DNA of 64,000 nucleotides. Source: Elephas maximus indicus (lineage: Eukaryota > Chordata > Mammalia > Proboscidea > Elephantidae). The translations under genes and the position numbers were made by a program. Below, one piece after another: positions 35,700-47,685 of this stretch; the first letter of the stretch is position 1; each line of letters begins with the position of its first letter. Location of the stretch: the NCBI RefSeq assembly GCF_024166365.1, contig NC_064822.1:149302823-149366822 (forward strand). The letters run 5' to 3'. The notes beneath the pieces are model-generated. The model made no database searches. It was not told the origin of the DNA and was given only the letters and a program-made list of their open reading frames with translations.

Positions 35700-36340
35700 A
35701 TAAATAATTGAGCCTTTAGGATGTGACATGCTGTATGTCGGGAACTTAATGTGTTATAATTTTTCTAATCTGCACAATAAACCTGTGAGACTGGTGCTAT
35801 TATTTTTTTTTTTTTTAGTTTTTATTGTGCTTTAAGTGAAAGTTTACAAATCAAGTCAGTCTCCCATACAAAAATTTATATACACCTTGCTATATACTTC
35901 TAATTGCTCTCCCCCTAATGAGACAGCCCACTCCTTCCCTCCACTCTCTCTTTTTGTGTCCATTCCACCAGCTTCTAACCCCCTCTGCCCTCTCATCTCC
36001 CCTCCAGATAGTAGATGCCAACATAGTCACAAGTGTTTACTTGATCCAAGAAGCTCATTCTTCATCAGCATCTTTTTCTATCCCATTGTCCAGTCCAATC
36101 CCTGTCTGAAGAGTTGGCTTTGGGAATGGTTCCCGTCTTGGCCTAACAGAAGGTCTGGGGGCCGTGACCACCAGGGTCCTTCTAGTCTCAGTCAGACCTG
36201 GTGCTATTATTATTATTATCAGTTTATAGACACAGAAACAAACTTATTGAGATTAAGAATATTAAGGATATGCAAAGGGTAAATGATAGATGTAGGATCT
36301 GAATACAGGCAGTATGTTTCAGAGTCCACAATCTTAACCA
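35700..36340 (-). mobile_element. MIR-like element, antisense, split by an L1-type insertion
   Basis: Weak MIR pieces on both sides of the 35805-36197 insertion: 'ataaacctgtgagactggtg' on the left, and 'agtttatagacacagaaac' plus 'aggatctgaatacaggcag' on the right. Confidence 0.45.
35805..36197 (-). mobile_element. L1-type 3' end, 5'-truncated, with perfect target-site duplication
   Basis: Antisense relative of the element at 2058-2914: a T run at 35805-35817 (poly(A) in reverse), 'gtttttattgtgctttaagt', a pyrimidine-rich stretch and 'gaatggttcccgtcttggcc'. It is flanked by a perfect 14-base repeat, ctggtgctattatt (35791-35804 and 36198-36211). The 148-codon plus frame at 35836-36282 is antisense to this non-coding element and is not a gene. 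Confidence 0.85.
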
Positions 36341-36345
36341 TAACG

Positions 36346-36460
36346 TATTTTTCCTTCTTTAAATTTAGGATGAAAGCGTTTTTTTTTTTTTGGCTATTTC
36401 AGGGTAATATGCTATACTTCAAAAAAGTTCTATGTTGTATATTTTTGAGATTAGAGATAT
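36346..36460 (+). repeat. Duplicated ~110-base segment, copy 2
   Basis: From 'tatttttccttctttaaatt' to 'ttttgagattagagatat', with a longer T run in the middle than copy 1 at 34937-35045. It lies in apparently unique intron, so it may be the source of copy 1. Confidence 0.85.
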
Positions 36461-37395
36461 ATTTACAAAAGGAAAAATGAGTTAAAATTAGAAAATTTGT
36501 TCAGTAAAATAGTGCTTTATTGCAGAGACAGAGGAAATTAATATAAATAGAAAGTTGATAATGGGTTAGCAGTGAATAAACTATTTTACCTGAAGATAAG
36601 CCTTTGGAAATCGAATTCTATGAATGGGAAAAGAAAAAATCAGATCTATTAGTCACTGAATTTTACGTATATCTTATTGTAATAACTAGATGTCTCTAGA
36701 GAAGTTTGTAAATACATAAGGAGATAGATCAAGTGGATAGAAATTAAATTTCCAGTAGCAAATTGAATTTTTTCCATTTTCAGAGTATTAGAAAAAAAAT
36801 TATAACCAGTTTAAACAATCCACACTATCAGACTATTATATTGCTCTATATGAATACATTCTTTATGAAGAAGTAGTCTCTGCTATATAGTACACTTGCT
36901 TTAAAATCATTGCCTACAGTTTATGTAATTTGATTTGAAAATGTTCATTGTTATATATACAAGAGATCTCGGTAAGATGTCTTCACATGATATATTCACT
37001 TTTATTTTCAATACAGCCAAGTTTTAAAATCAGGATTATACTTCTAGAAGTGAGGTATAAAATTATGTAATTCAACATTTTGATTGTGATAAGGTTGTGT
37101 GCAGAACCAGATCAAGTGTTTTTAGGGGTTTATCCATTGTCTTGTCTCTTGAATCACATTCTTTTTTCTTCTTCTTCTTCTTTGATTAATTAGTCACTTT
37201 TTTGGGGGGGGCCTAATATCTGCCTGGCAAACCAGGAGGATACAAAGAAGAATACATCACTGCAAGAAGCTTAGAGCCTCTTATTGGAAGGTCTTTTAAA
37301 GTCTCTCTAAATATCAACTCGAGGGCACTGGGGTGGGCTAAGTATCAACACATACTCTGTTTAATAAGTATGTCAGTTTTGCAGTGCTATAGTTA
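36461..37395. other. Intron, no feature recognised
   Basis: AT-rich, with a CTT run near 37165-37183 and a G run at 37204-37211. Confidence 0.5.
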
Positions 37396-37555
37396 AAAAC
37401 CCTGGTGGCATAGTGGTTAAAAGCTACAGCTGCTAACCAAAAGGCTGGCAGTTCAAATCAATCAGGTGCCCTTTAGAAACCCAATGGGGCAGTTCTACTC
37501 TGTCTTTTAGGGTCACTTTATGAGTTAGAATTGACAATGGCAATGGGTTTGGTTT
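37396..37555 (+). mobile_element. AfroSINE, short form
   Basis: Sense copy, 'aaaccctggtggcatagtgg' to 'caatgggtttggttttattg'. A and B boxes recognisable. Confidence 0.94.
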
Positions 37556-37730
37556 TATTGTTTAAAAAGGATTCTTAAATGCTGTTCCTACCCCATGGAA
37601 CCTGTAAGTCTAACGAGTTAGCCAAAAAACCTTGAGTTTGTCACTTGCATCTGTAAAAAAAGTTATAGTCTAGTAACAGTAAAGATGGGAAGCAGAAGGG
37701 ATTTCTTTTTCACAGTATCTTTTTAAACTC

Positions 37731-37790
37731 TAGGGTCACTATGAGTTAGAATTGACTAGATGGCAGTGGGTTTGGTTTGGTTTTTGGTTG
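37731..37790 (+). mobile_element. AfroSINE tail only (5'-truncated)
   Basis: Only the last 60 bases of a SINE, 'tagggtcactatgagttag' to a T/G-rich tail. The head is absent, and unrelated sequence precedes it directly. Confidence 0.85.
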
Positions 37791-37947
37791 TAAGTGAGGC
37801 ATGGAGTTACACATAGAATATTCTCCAAAATATACATTTATTATTGTTGAATACATATGAAATATGCATCAAGCATTCTGCTGGGAATTGGAGATAGATA
37901 CGTAGATAACTAAACAAAAATAATTTCTGCCTTAGTTTAGCATACAA

Positions 37948-38150
37948 AGGAGTCCCTGGGTAACATAAATGGTTAAGCGCTGCACTACTAACTGAAAAGC
38001 TGCTAATTCAAATCCACCCAGAGGTGCCCTGGAACTAAGGCCTGGGTATCTGCTTCCAAAAGTTCACAGCCTTGAAAACTCTATGGAGAAGTTTTACTCT
38101 GCACAAATGAGGTCACCATGAGTCAGAATTGACTCGATGGTAACTAACAA
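37948..38150 (+). mobile_element. AfroSINE, long form
   Basis: Sense copy beginning 'ggagtccctgggtaac', with 'cctgggtatctgcttcc' in the body and 'agtcagaattgactcgatgg' in the tail, ending 'taactaacaa', a LINE-like end. Confidence 0.9.
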
Positions 38151-38529
38151 TTACAAAAACATTGCATACCAGAGGTAGGTTACCACTTTCCAGAACCCAC
38201 CCATCTCTATCTGAATGATCTGCAGCTCAGTAATGTCCTAAATCAAATTTATTTTCTGTCCTTCTCCTCAACTCTGCCTAGGTGTGCTCTTTAACCTTAT
38301 GTCTTATTTTGGCTAATGACAGCACGGTGTCTCTGCCCTGCTGTCTCAGGTGCATATCTCGGTGTCCAGTCTGTACTGACACTGCTGCACTCACTCCTGA
38401 TACCCCGCATCTTACTGTACAGTGCATATAAGGTTCTACCAATAACATTTCAGAAATGCCCATGGCATCTGTCTGCTGATCTTTTTTCTCACCATTTTTT
38501 TTTTTTTTTCTGGCTCCTCTTCCTCATCT
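38151..38529. other. Intron, no feature recognised
   Basis: A slightly GC-richer stretch with two overlapping short frames (38278-38463 minus, 38316-38531 plus). I see no family match, so I leave them out. A T run lies at 38497-38509. Confidence 0.45.
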
Positions 38530-38660
38530 AGAATGTAAGCCCTTGAGAGCAAGGAACTTATCTGTTTTGTTCACTGCAACTTCCCCAGTTCCCAGACAGT
38601 TCCAGGCACAACTTAAGCCCTCAATAACAAACGAACATTTGTTGACTGAAGAAATTAAGC
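38530..38660 (+). mobile_element. L2 LINE 3' end, old
   Basis: Good match to the L2 3' region: 'tagaatgtaagcccttgaga', 'gttttgttcactgcaac', 'agttccaggcacaact' and 'caataacaaacgaacatttg'. The frame 38543-38959 is therefore not a gene. Confidence 0.7.
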
Positions 38661-38885
38661 CCTATTACCAACACAAAGCAACAGCAAAAGTGATTAATAT
38701 TTCTGGAGACTCACTGGTTGTCAGGGATAGGTATACATGCTTTGTGAGTTTTCACATTCAATCATTTAAAACACTCTGTATTTGGGGGACAAAGCAGAAA
38801 TTGGCGATTTATTTGAATCAGAAGCTCATTCTCCTGACTAATATAAGCATTCTCAGAAGCAGATTATCTTTTGTCAGTGCTGTTG

Positions 38886-39038
38886 CAAACAAACTGGTCG
38901 CCATAGAGTCCATTCCGACTTACAGAGAGCCTATAGGACACAGTAGAACTGCCCCATAGAGTTTCCAAGGAGCAGGTGGTGGATTCAAACTGCTGACCTT
39001 TTGGTTAGCAGCCAAGATCTTAACCACTGCCGCACAGG
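38886..39038 (-). mobile_element. AfroSINE, short form
   Basis: Antisense copy, 'caaacaaactggtcgcc' to 'taaccactgccgcacagg'. The last few bases of the head are lost. Confidence 0.92.
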
Positions 39039-39274
39039 ATTATAATATTAATTGTCATGCCAGTGAACGCTAATCCCTACACTTGATCCTCCATATTGTT
39101 ATTAGTGTTATCTTTGAAACAGCTGACTTATGATAATTCTATTCCCTTACTGAAAACCTTTTGGTGATTTCTAGTTCTTGCTATTCCATGTTAGCTGTTT
39201 TACAACTTAGCTCCGGTCTTCATGTTCAGCATACTCTGCAGGGATGCCATACCAGGATTCAATATTATAATTAT

Positions 39275-39443
39275 GAGAGCCTACTCACTTTGGCGTAGTG
39301 GTTAAGAGCTACAGCTGCTAACCAAAAGGTCAACAGTTCAAATCCACCAGGCACTCCTTGGAAACCCTACGGGGCAGTTCTATTCTGTCCTATAGGGTTG
39401 CTATGAGTTGAAATCGACCCAATAGCAACTTTTCTTTTTTTTA
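39275..39443 (+). mobile_element. AfroSINE, short form
   Basis: Sense copy with altered first bases ('gagcctactcactttggc') but a good B box and tail, ending in a T/G run at about 39431-39449. RTE copy D starts about a dozen bases later. Confidence 0.92.
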
Positions 39444-39456
39444 GGGGGGTACCCAC

Positions 39457-41375
39457 TTCATACATGAAGAAAGCAAAAGGTCATTAAAAGGACAAAAAAA
39501 AAAGACTAAAATGGATGCCAGAAAAGACTCTAAAACTTACTCCTAAATGAAGAGTAGCTAAAGCGAAATGAAGGAATGATGAAGTAAGAGAGCTAAACAG
39601 AAGATTTCAAAGAGTGGCTCAAGAAGACAAAGTAAAGTACTATAATAAAATATGCAAAGACCCGATGTTAGAAAATCAAAATGGAAGAACATACTTAGCA
39701 TTTATCAAGCAGAAAGCACTGATGAAATATTCAAGCCTCAACCTGCAATATTGAAGGGTTAGATGGGCAGAATTTTGAACAACAAAGGGCCATCAAATGA
39801 TGATGGAAGAAATACCTAAAAGAACAGGTCAACATTCAACCAATTCAGGAGGAAGCATATGATCAAGAACCAATGGTACTGAAGGAATAAGTCAAGCTGC
39901 GCTGAAGGCACTGGCCAAAAACAAGACTCCAGAAATGGATGGAATACCAATTGAGAGTTTCAACAAACAGATACAATGCTAGAAGCACTCAGTTGTTTAT
40001 GCCAAGAAATTTGGAACAGAGTTACCTGGCCAACCAACTGGAAGAGATCCTCACACTTGCCCATTCTAAAGAAAGAAGATCCAATGGAATGTGGAAATTA
40101 TCGATCAATATCATTACAATCACACACAAGTAAAATTTTGCTGAAGATATTTCAAAAATGGTTGCAGCAGTACCTCAACCGGGAAATGACATAAATTTAA
40201 GCTGAATTCAGAAGAGGACATGGAATGAGAGCTATCATTTCTGATGTCAGGTGGATCTTGGCTGACAGCAGAGAAAACTAGAAGGATGTTTGCCTGTGTT
40301 TTATTGATTAACCAAAGGCATTTGACTGTGTAGATCATAACAAATTATGGATAATATTGGAAAGAACTGGAATTCCAGAAGACTTATTTGCACTCATGTG
40401 GAACCTGTACATAGACCAATAGGCAGTCATTCAAACAGAACAAGTGGAAACTGCATGGTTGAAAATCAGGAAAGGTGTGTGACAGGGTTGCATCCTTTCA
40501 CCATACTTATTCAATCTGAGCAAATAATCCTAGAAGCTGGACCTTATGAAAAAGAACACAGTATCAAGATTGGAAGAAGACTCATTAACAACCTGCAATA
40601 TGCAGATGACACAACCTTGCTTGTTGAAAATGAAGAGGACTTGAAGCACTTACTGATGAAGAACAAAGACTACAGCCTTCAGTACGGATTATATCTTATG
40701 ATAAAGAAAACAAAAATCCTCACAATTGGACCAATAAGCAACATCATGATAAACAGAGAAAAGATTGATGTTGTTAAGGGTTTCATTTTACTTGGATTCA
40801 CAATCAATCTCTTTGGAAGGAGCAGTCAAGAAATCAAACAGCTTATTGCAGTTGGCAAATCTTCTCCAAAAGACCTCTTTAAAGCATTAAAAATCAAAGA
40901 TGTCACTTTGAGGACTCAGGTGTGACTGACCCAAACCATGGTATTTTCAATTGTCTCATGTGCATGAGAAAGCTGTACAATAAATAAGGAAGACAGAAGA
41001 AGAATTGATGCCTTTGGGTTATGGTATTGGCAAAGAGTATTAAATATTCTAGGCACTGCCAGAAGAATGAACACATCTGTCTTGGAAGACATACAGCCAA
41101 GATCCTCCTTAGAAATGAGGATGGCAAGACTTCATCTCACCTACTTTGGACATGTTATCAGGAGAGACCAGTCCCTAGAGAAGGACATCACATTTGGTAA
41201 AGTGAGGGTCAGTGAAAGAGAGGAAGACTGTCAAAGAGATGGATTAACGCAGTGGCTACAACCATGGCCTCTAACACTGCAACGTTTGTGAGGATGGTGC
41301 AGGCCTAGGCAGTGCTTCGTTTTCTTGTACCTAGGGTTGCTATAAGTCAGAATCCACTCGACAGCACCTGAACAT
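39457..41375 (+). mobile_element. RTE-clade LINE copy D, 5'-truncated, decayed
   Basis: It starts in the linker ('ttcatacatgaagaaagcaa') and runs to the LINE 3' end ('cactcgacagcacctgaac'). Broken frames hold reverse transcriptase blocks: TWPTNWKRSSHLPILKKEDP at about 40024, FDCVDHNKLW at about 40321 and YADD at 40599-40610. The longest stretch, 40347-40925, shows NLQYADDTTLLVENEEDLKH. No SINE tail is present at the site where copies A and E carry one. Endonuclease absent. Confidence 0.88.
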
Positions 41376-41544
41376 CTAACCACAAGTCACTTCCTAAATT
41401 ATGCCATATACCTTATCACGTGGACCTGTTTTCTATGCCTGAAATTTCTTTTGCCTTAACTGCTTAATTGACTTCTAATAATCCTGAAAGATTCATTTCC
41501 AAATATCACTTCCTTTTTGCATCTTCTTTAGAAAAAAAATGTGG

Positions 41545-41697
41545 AAACCAGACAGATTTGGATTTGCATCCTGGCTTTTCTACTTACTAGCTGTGAGATT
41601 TCAGGGAAGGTTTTAATTTCCAGGTTCTTCATTTGAATATTGGTACATTAATACCCACCTTTGAGATTTTTTTTTTTAATTAAATGAGATACAAAAC
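41545..41697 (+). mobile_element. MIR, sense
   Basis: 'gatttggatttgcatcctgg', 'ctacttactagctgtgagat' and 'ttaattaaatgagataca' match the MIR core and 3' part in order. Confidence 0.75.
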
Positions 41698-41720
41698 AAC
41701 GACAACCTGGTACATATTCA

Positions 41721-41771
41721 TACACACACACACACACACACACACTCACTCATATATATATATATATATAT
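41721..41771. repeat. (CA)n(TA)n microsatellite
   Basis: About 13 CA units followed by about 10 TA units, directly against the tail of the SINE at 41772. Confidence 0.95.
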
Positions 41772-41972
41772 GTTGTTATTGTGTGCCATTGAGTCAATTT
41801 TGACTCATAGCAACCCTATATGGCACAATAGAACTGCCCCACAGGGTTTTGTAGGGTATAGTCTTTAAGAGAACAGATATCTAGGCCTTTTCATTCATGG
41901 AGCTGCTGGTGGGTTCGAACTGCTGACCTTTCAGTTATCAGACAAGTGCTTAACCATTGCACTACCTGAGTC
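41772..41972 (-). mobile_element. AfroSINE, long form
   Basis: Antisense copy, 'gttgttattgtgtgccattg' to 'ttaaccattgcactacctga', with an intact reversed B box 'ggttcgaactgctgacc'. Confidence 0.92.
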
Positions 41973-42185
41973 AATTCTTTACTCTGGCATCAACTAAAAT
42001 AACTGCTCCTCTTTAATTCATAATTTTTTTCAAAATTCATAGAAATTATATTTTTTTAATTTCAAAATATAGCTACATGTCATCATTGAGTAGATTTCCA
42101 ATAAATAATTTTTAAATTTATTGAATAATCTAAGATATACTCATGTGCAATAAAAGTTTACTATACTTTCTAATTATACTTTCTA

Positions 42186-42345
42186 TGCCTTTTTGGAGCC
42201 TTTGTGAAACAGTGGTTAACAGCTATGACTGCTAGCCAGAGAGTAGGCAGTTTGAATCTACCAGCTGCTCCTTGGAAACCCTGTGGGGCAATTCTACTTT
42301 GTCCTCTAGGGTTGCTATGAGTTGGAATTGCCTCACCACAACAGG
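42186..42345 (+). mobile_element. AfroSINE, short form, with target-site duplication
   Basis: Sense copy between perfect 12-base repeats ttatactttcta (42174-42185 and 42346-42357). Confidence 0.95.
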
Positions 42346-42357
42346 TTATACTTTCTA

Positions 42358-43674
42358 AAGGCAAGTGTAATTTATGTCAAATATTTTTATTCTCCTTTAT
42401 CACTAGTAATAAAGAGTTGATTCATTCTGTACTTATATAAGCTTTTATCAATTTTTACTTCAATAGTACCAGACAGTTTTATTTGTTCATCATTAGAGTG
42501 AAACAATCAATTAAATACAATAACTGTAGATTTGAAAAGGTCTTCAACTGTATCAGGTCCTGTCATGGTTTAAGGCAAATGTAAATGTCAATGTCAAGTT
42601 TAAAAAGATAGAAAATGAAACACAGAGAATGAGCCATGAGAAAGGGAGGAATACCAAAATCAGTGCAGAGCTAATTTGAGTGAAGAGCTGGATCTGCTAT
42701 CATCACTTATGGGAACAGTAGATGAGAAAAGGTGAAGTTCACGCTGGAAATGTGTGGGAAGCAGACTCTCTGAGCTCAGCCAGAGTTAGAAATGAATACC
42801 AACTTGTGTCCCGATAATGGCTCTGTGGAGTCTACACTTAATACACACGGGCTACTGTCAGTGCTGCTCCCCTTGAAATTAAAGTCTCCTCCCCTTCCCC
42901 AACAAACAGTTGACAAACACATACAAGACACAGCAACCCTATTATTGGGAAGTAGCTTCTCAATGCAGTTTTCCTAGGCGATCTCGACAATGTTGCAAAT
43001 GTTTTCTTAAATGCAAGAATATCTCACCCATTTCTTTCACAGCTATATTGGAAACATGCTTTGAAAATAGCCTGTTTAAATACATAGAGATTGGTTTTCA
43101 ACTAATTGGTCAGAAAACTGATCTGGTAAAAGCCAGCAGAGTAAAGTTTTCTACCAGTGTGAGAGCACAAAATTTTCTTTCAGCTTCTTTTGGCTATTAG
43201 ATTTCCTGCCTTAAAAAGTGTCAGGAGGCTAAGTCCCAAAACAAAAGATAACAGAAGAACCTGTTCAAATATTTCTTGAAAATTACTAATTAACTTATTA
43301 TTTGGTCTAGATTCATTTTCTTCCACAAAGAGGATGCCACTTATTTAATTTAGAACTGGTACCCATGATATTAATGATGACACTTTATTTACATCTAATG
43401 AGGGGGTTTACAGGATAGCTGTACTGCAATTAGATTCTGGCTCAGAGTTTTCTTTTTACTCATTTATGAATGTGTGTAAATCTCACTAACAATAAAAAGG
43501 GCTGTGAAAGTATAATGATTACAGAATAGAAAGTAACTAGAGGTTAATTTTAATTGTATTTAACTGTATTTGGATGGATAGTTTAGAAATGACCATTAAT
43601 GTAAAAATCAAATTTCTTAATTACAAATAGCTCTTGACATAGACAGATATTTGATGTGTCTACAATCCTGTTAA
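42358..43674. other. Intron, no feature recognised
   Basis: Moderately AT-rich. The 96-codon frame at 42910-43200 has no recognisable family and is not supported. Confidence 0.45.
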
Positions 43675-43775
43675 GGAGAACTGGTGGTGCAATGGTTAAA
43701 TGCTCAGCTACTAACTAAAAGATTGGGGGTTAGAACCCAGCAGTGGCTTCCTGGTAAAAAAGATCTATTTGCACA
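43675..43775 (+). mobile_element. AfroSINE, 3'-truncated
   Basis: The tRNA-like head and part of the body are present ('gtggtgcaatggttaaatgc', 'gggttagaacccagcag', 'agatctatttgc'), but the 'ggggcagttctact' and 'gagtcgg' parts are missing. An A/C-rich run replaces them. Confidence 0.75.
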
Positions 43776-43894
43776 AAACAACAACAACATAATTCTATTA
43801 AAAACAGTACATTGAAAATCCCAGGGTTTTTTTTTTCCTGTGTTGTAAATATCATCTTAATGACAATGACTTTTATGAGAGAGGAGGAAAAAGA

Positions 43895-44008
43895 TGGTAG
43901 TAAGTTATGTGCCATTTTACAGAAAAGACAAAGAAGGCTCAGATATTTAAATAATTTGCCCAAGTTTATTCACCTATTAAGTAACAGAATAAAAAACATT
44001 GTACTTTA
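43895..44008 (-). mobile_element. MIR-like fragment, antisense
   Basis: 'ttacagaaaagacaaagaag', 'aataatttgcccaagttt' and 'taacagaataaaaaac' follow the order of a MIR in reverse. Confidence 0.5.
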
Positions 44009-44439
44009 GGTTTGCACTTCTTGAAACGTCATACTAACTTGTAAAAATAAAAATTGATTTTGATCAATGTGTATGATATTTGTATCTGTAGAACAATACA
44101 GAAGTTAAAATCAGTATGATGGTGAATAAAAAAGATTATAGCCATGTTGTCTTTATTTTGCTGCCTATTCATCAAATGAATCTTATAAGCTATATTAATA
44201 TTAGTGAGTATAACTAGCTTCACAGACATTACTATGTAGGATAAAGCACATTAAAAGAAAACATTTACAGGCATCATAAATTATTGATTTACAAACACTT
44301 GTCGAGAAACTTATGATGAACAAAGCATTGGGTTGATACTTTTAAAAATGAGGTTAAAGAGACAGGACTGAAAAATTGATTCAATATAATAAAAAATATA
44401 TATATAATAATGCTCATAAATTGCTTCCTAAAAGAATAG

Positions 44440-44593
44440 TGATCAGTTGGTGTCAAGTCAATTTTGCCTCACAGCGACCCTACAGGACAGAGTAGAACTG
44501 CCCCATAGGGTTTCCAATGAGTGGCTGGTGGGCTCCAACTGCCAGCATTTTGGTTAACAGCTGAGCTCTTAACCACTGAGCCACCAGGACTCC
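44440..44593 (-). mobile_element. AfroSINE, short form
   Basis: Antisense copy, 'gatcagttggtgtcaagtc' to 'ccaccaggactcc'. Flanks aagaatagt and aagagaatatt are loosely similar. Confidence 0.93.
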
Positions 44594-47190
44594 AAGAGAA
44601 TATTAGTTACATTGTAATTCTGAGGAGATGTTTATCATTCACATGGTGGTCCTAAACATCTTGTATTGTTTATTAAATTATGAAAAGATGACCTAAAAAT
44701 CAAGATGATGATAATAGACTATTCAATCTAGGAAGAAGTATTAAGATTGTCCATCCAATCACTACTTTATGCTGAAGGAGAAAACATCAATGCTAGAGCG
44801 ATCGAGAGACTGATTTAACTACTGATAGGTCCAAGAGTAACCCTAGGTTTCCTAACTCTCAATGTAGTACATTTGAAAGGATGCAAAATTGTCCTTGGTA
44901 TCTAAGACCACCATGTTTTATGCAGTCATTAAATTTGAAGACACCAACTAAAGCACAAAATATGTATAAAGAAATATGGGAGAAATAAGATCAACATTCT
45001 ATCTCAAATTGAATCCATCATAGCCAATGTTTCTCCATTTCACATTATAAACAAATGTGCCTTTCTTGTTGAGTAACAAATCTAATCAATTTTGGTTTAA
45101 GCATTATGTATAAAATACTTTCATATTAAGCACTGGAATCATATTCAGTGTGATGAAACGTTCATACATGGGAACTAATAATAGGTGAGGGAGGAGCAGA
45201 TTAACACCTCCCATTTCACTCCTAGGTTCACTGTGGGACATACCCAGTGGAATGGTGGGCAAACCTGCCTGCATGCAAATCGATACAAATTCTTATCTGT
45301 CTATGTCTCTCTCCCATTCCCTCTGTCTCTGTTTTTTGCTGAGCTTTTAGAGTGTTATTTCTTTGTTTAAAACATTCCCGCACATTAACGAATGAGAGCA
45401 AAATATTGCATAGCTTTTTAAAGACAGAGCAAATTAGATTGTAATATGTATGAATATATTAACCTCATCAGTGAGGTAATATATCAATTAGAACAAGGTC
45501 TCAAAAAGGGGAACGTCATGACAACATTCACAATGACTCAAATGATCTAGGTTTGAGAATGCTGGCCACCTGTGGAAGAAACTAGGTCCCAACAAGGTTT
45601 GCTCTGTTCATGCAATCTGTGAAACAGCAGGAATTTCAGGTAAGTATCTGGATTCCTGCATATTTTTTTTGAAAAATCAGAATATATAGTTAATAATTGG
45701 CTTTCATTACCACTTGCAATAATCGGCTGGAACTGAGTAATAGCTAGCCCCATTTAGATGGGAAGGCTGTTTCCAGTTTGTTATAATCACCCCACTATTT
45801 CGTCTTATTTTACCACTGCATGACTCACATTACCTATTTGATTCTAGATATTTGCGTATGTAACACTTGATCCAGAGAAAAGGAAACCTGAGGTGTAAGA
45901 TTTTGTTATTTCCGTTCTTAATGGTCTGGCTATCCATGAAGTGGAGAGAGGTGTAGTGTGCATACTTTAAGTATTTTCTGTTCTGTTGAAAAAGATAATA
46001 AGTCACACAATTCAATGAGATTCTCTTAGCTGATATCATTATATCTTCATTCATCTGACCTCTATCATCTCCTTTGATAATCAGAAAACAACACTGACCT
46101 CTTTTGGTCTGCTTATGAGAAGGTAATGTGCTCATCATATGTATTTTGGCTATTTCGCATCTTTGTTGTGAGGAAGCAGTCCTTAAGCAACTATGGTCTT
46201 TTCTATTTCTGCCTCCTAGCATCTTTAGGCTTTGGAACTAACCACCTCCTACTCCCCTCCCAGCCTCCCAAGCCTAGTGGTTTGTCTAAATAAGAAACAG
46301 AGTTAAAAAGATGTCTTTCTGGGCTAGGTTTCAGGATGGTCAGGCAGGAAAAATCTACATTGCACTCCATGTAGGTTGTCACATAAGCTTTGGCATATAA
46401 AAATGCCTGGGGGAGGGACATTTGGAGGCCTTCAATATGGTGCTAAGTGGAAGCATGTTCATAGTTTTCAATCCACGTGACTAAGTTTAGCCAGGGAGGA
46501 CTGGCTTAGTGAATGCCAACTGAGTCACTTATTTACCGTACAAAGTGGGGTACGTGTAGAAGAGTTTTTCGTCTCTGCCCATACAGCCTTTTCGACTCAG
46601 GGAGACACTTGAAAATGGATCCACATTTTGTTCTGCTGTGCGGTCTGCTTGCTGGAAGTAATAAAAGCTGCCTCCCATGTGCTAACGCCCTGGGAGTGTC
46701 TTCTGTGTTCAGGCTCTGATCAGAAGAATGTGATATTTGTGGAGGAATCACTATGAGTGATTGGTTCCCTTTCTTTAATGGCCTCCTGACTATTTAGAAA
46801 TAGGGACAAATTGTGAGTGCATCACACCTGTAAATGAATTTTTGATCATATATCCATAGTATGTTTATTAATATTTGGCTTCCAATATAGTTTCACTAGA
46901 GTGAGAGATTTTCCTGGTTATGCCCATACATACATTTCTCATTCAAATAATTGAATTATTTACATTCCTCACTTTAAATTAAGAAATTAGAAAAGTTATC
47001 AATTTCATATTATTTAGCGTGTGTCCATCTCTCAAGCCCTGGTTGGACTAATAAGAAGGAATATTTTGGCTTTTATTGTGTCCAGCCCAAACTCATGAAT
47101 TTTAGATGTCTCCTTTCAGGTATCCACAGTGTGCAACAGTTGAAGCATTAAGAATGAGACAAAGAAATATTTTCACCTTGTGTTTGTGTT
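44594..47190. other. Intron; possible LTR-like stretch at 46200-46740
   Basis: Mostly unremarkable AT-rich sequence. Around 46200-46740 it is GC-richer. It contains an AATAAA at about 46660 followed by 'gctgcctcccatgtgctaa' and 'gggagtgtcttctgtgttc', which may be an LTR polyadenylation region. No coding sequence is recognised, including the 130-codon minus frame at 45830-46222. Confidence 0.3.
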
Positions 47191-47194
47191 GGGA

Positions 47195-47685
47195 ATATGG
47201 GATGTTGTGGTAGATGGACTGACAAAATATTCCAAATTCTTAACCCCTCCTTGTATCCACTCTCCTTTCAATGTGACCTTACAACCCCCTTCAAGTGCTG
47301 GAATCTATTTCTCACACAAGAATCTAGGCTAGCCTTTTAATATGCATATTTTGGGCAAAAGAATGCAGAAGAAATAATAGTGTGCAAGTTCTAAACCAAG
47401 GCCTGGAGAGGCCTTTCAGGCTTCAGTTCTCTGTCCTGGACCCTGCCTTTGCTGCCATGGCAACAGGCCCAGGTTAGCCTGCTGGAGAAACTAAGGGCCA
47501 ATCACCCCAACCTAGGCCATCCTAGAACAGCCAGTCTCTGAACAGTTCAAATAGCTGACTGCAGACTCATGAATAAACCAAGTGAGATCAACCAAGCCCA
47601 GCCCAGATTGGCAGAGCTGCCTAGGCAGCCTGTAAACTCATGGAAATGTTTTTGTTTTAAGTCACAAAGTCAGCAGTTTTCAAAG
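47195..47685 (+). mobile_element. Old LTR-like interspersed repeat
   Basis: Order of phrases typical of a common mammalian repeat: 'gttgtggtagatggactgac', 'ggcctggagaggcctttcag', 'gttagcctgctggagaaac', 'ctgactgcagactcatgaat' and 'tttgttttaagtcacaaag'. I suspect an ERVL/MaLR-group LTR; subfamily not determined. Confidence 0.4.

Noticed and set aside
35836-36282. 148-codon plus frame
   Set aside because: It is antisense to an L1-type 3' end with a perfect target-site duplication. The pyrimidine-rich strand simply lacks stops.
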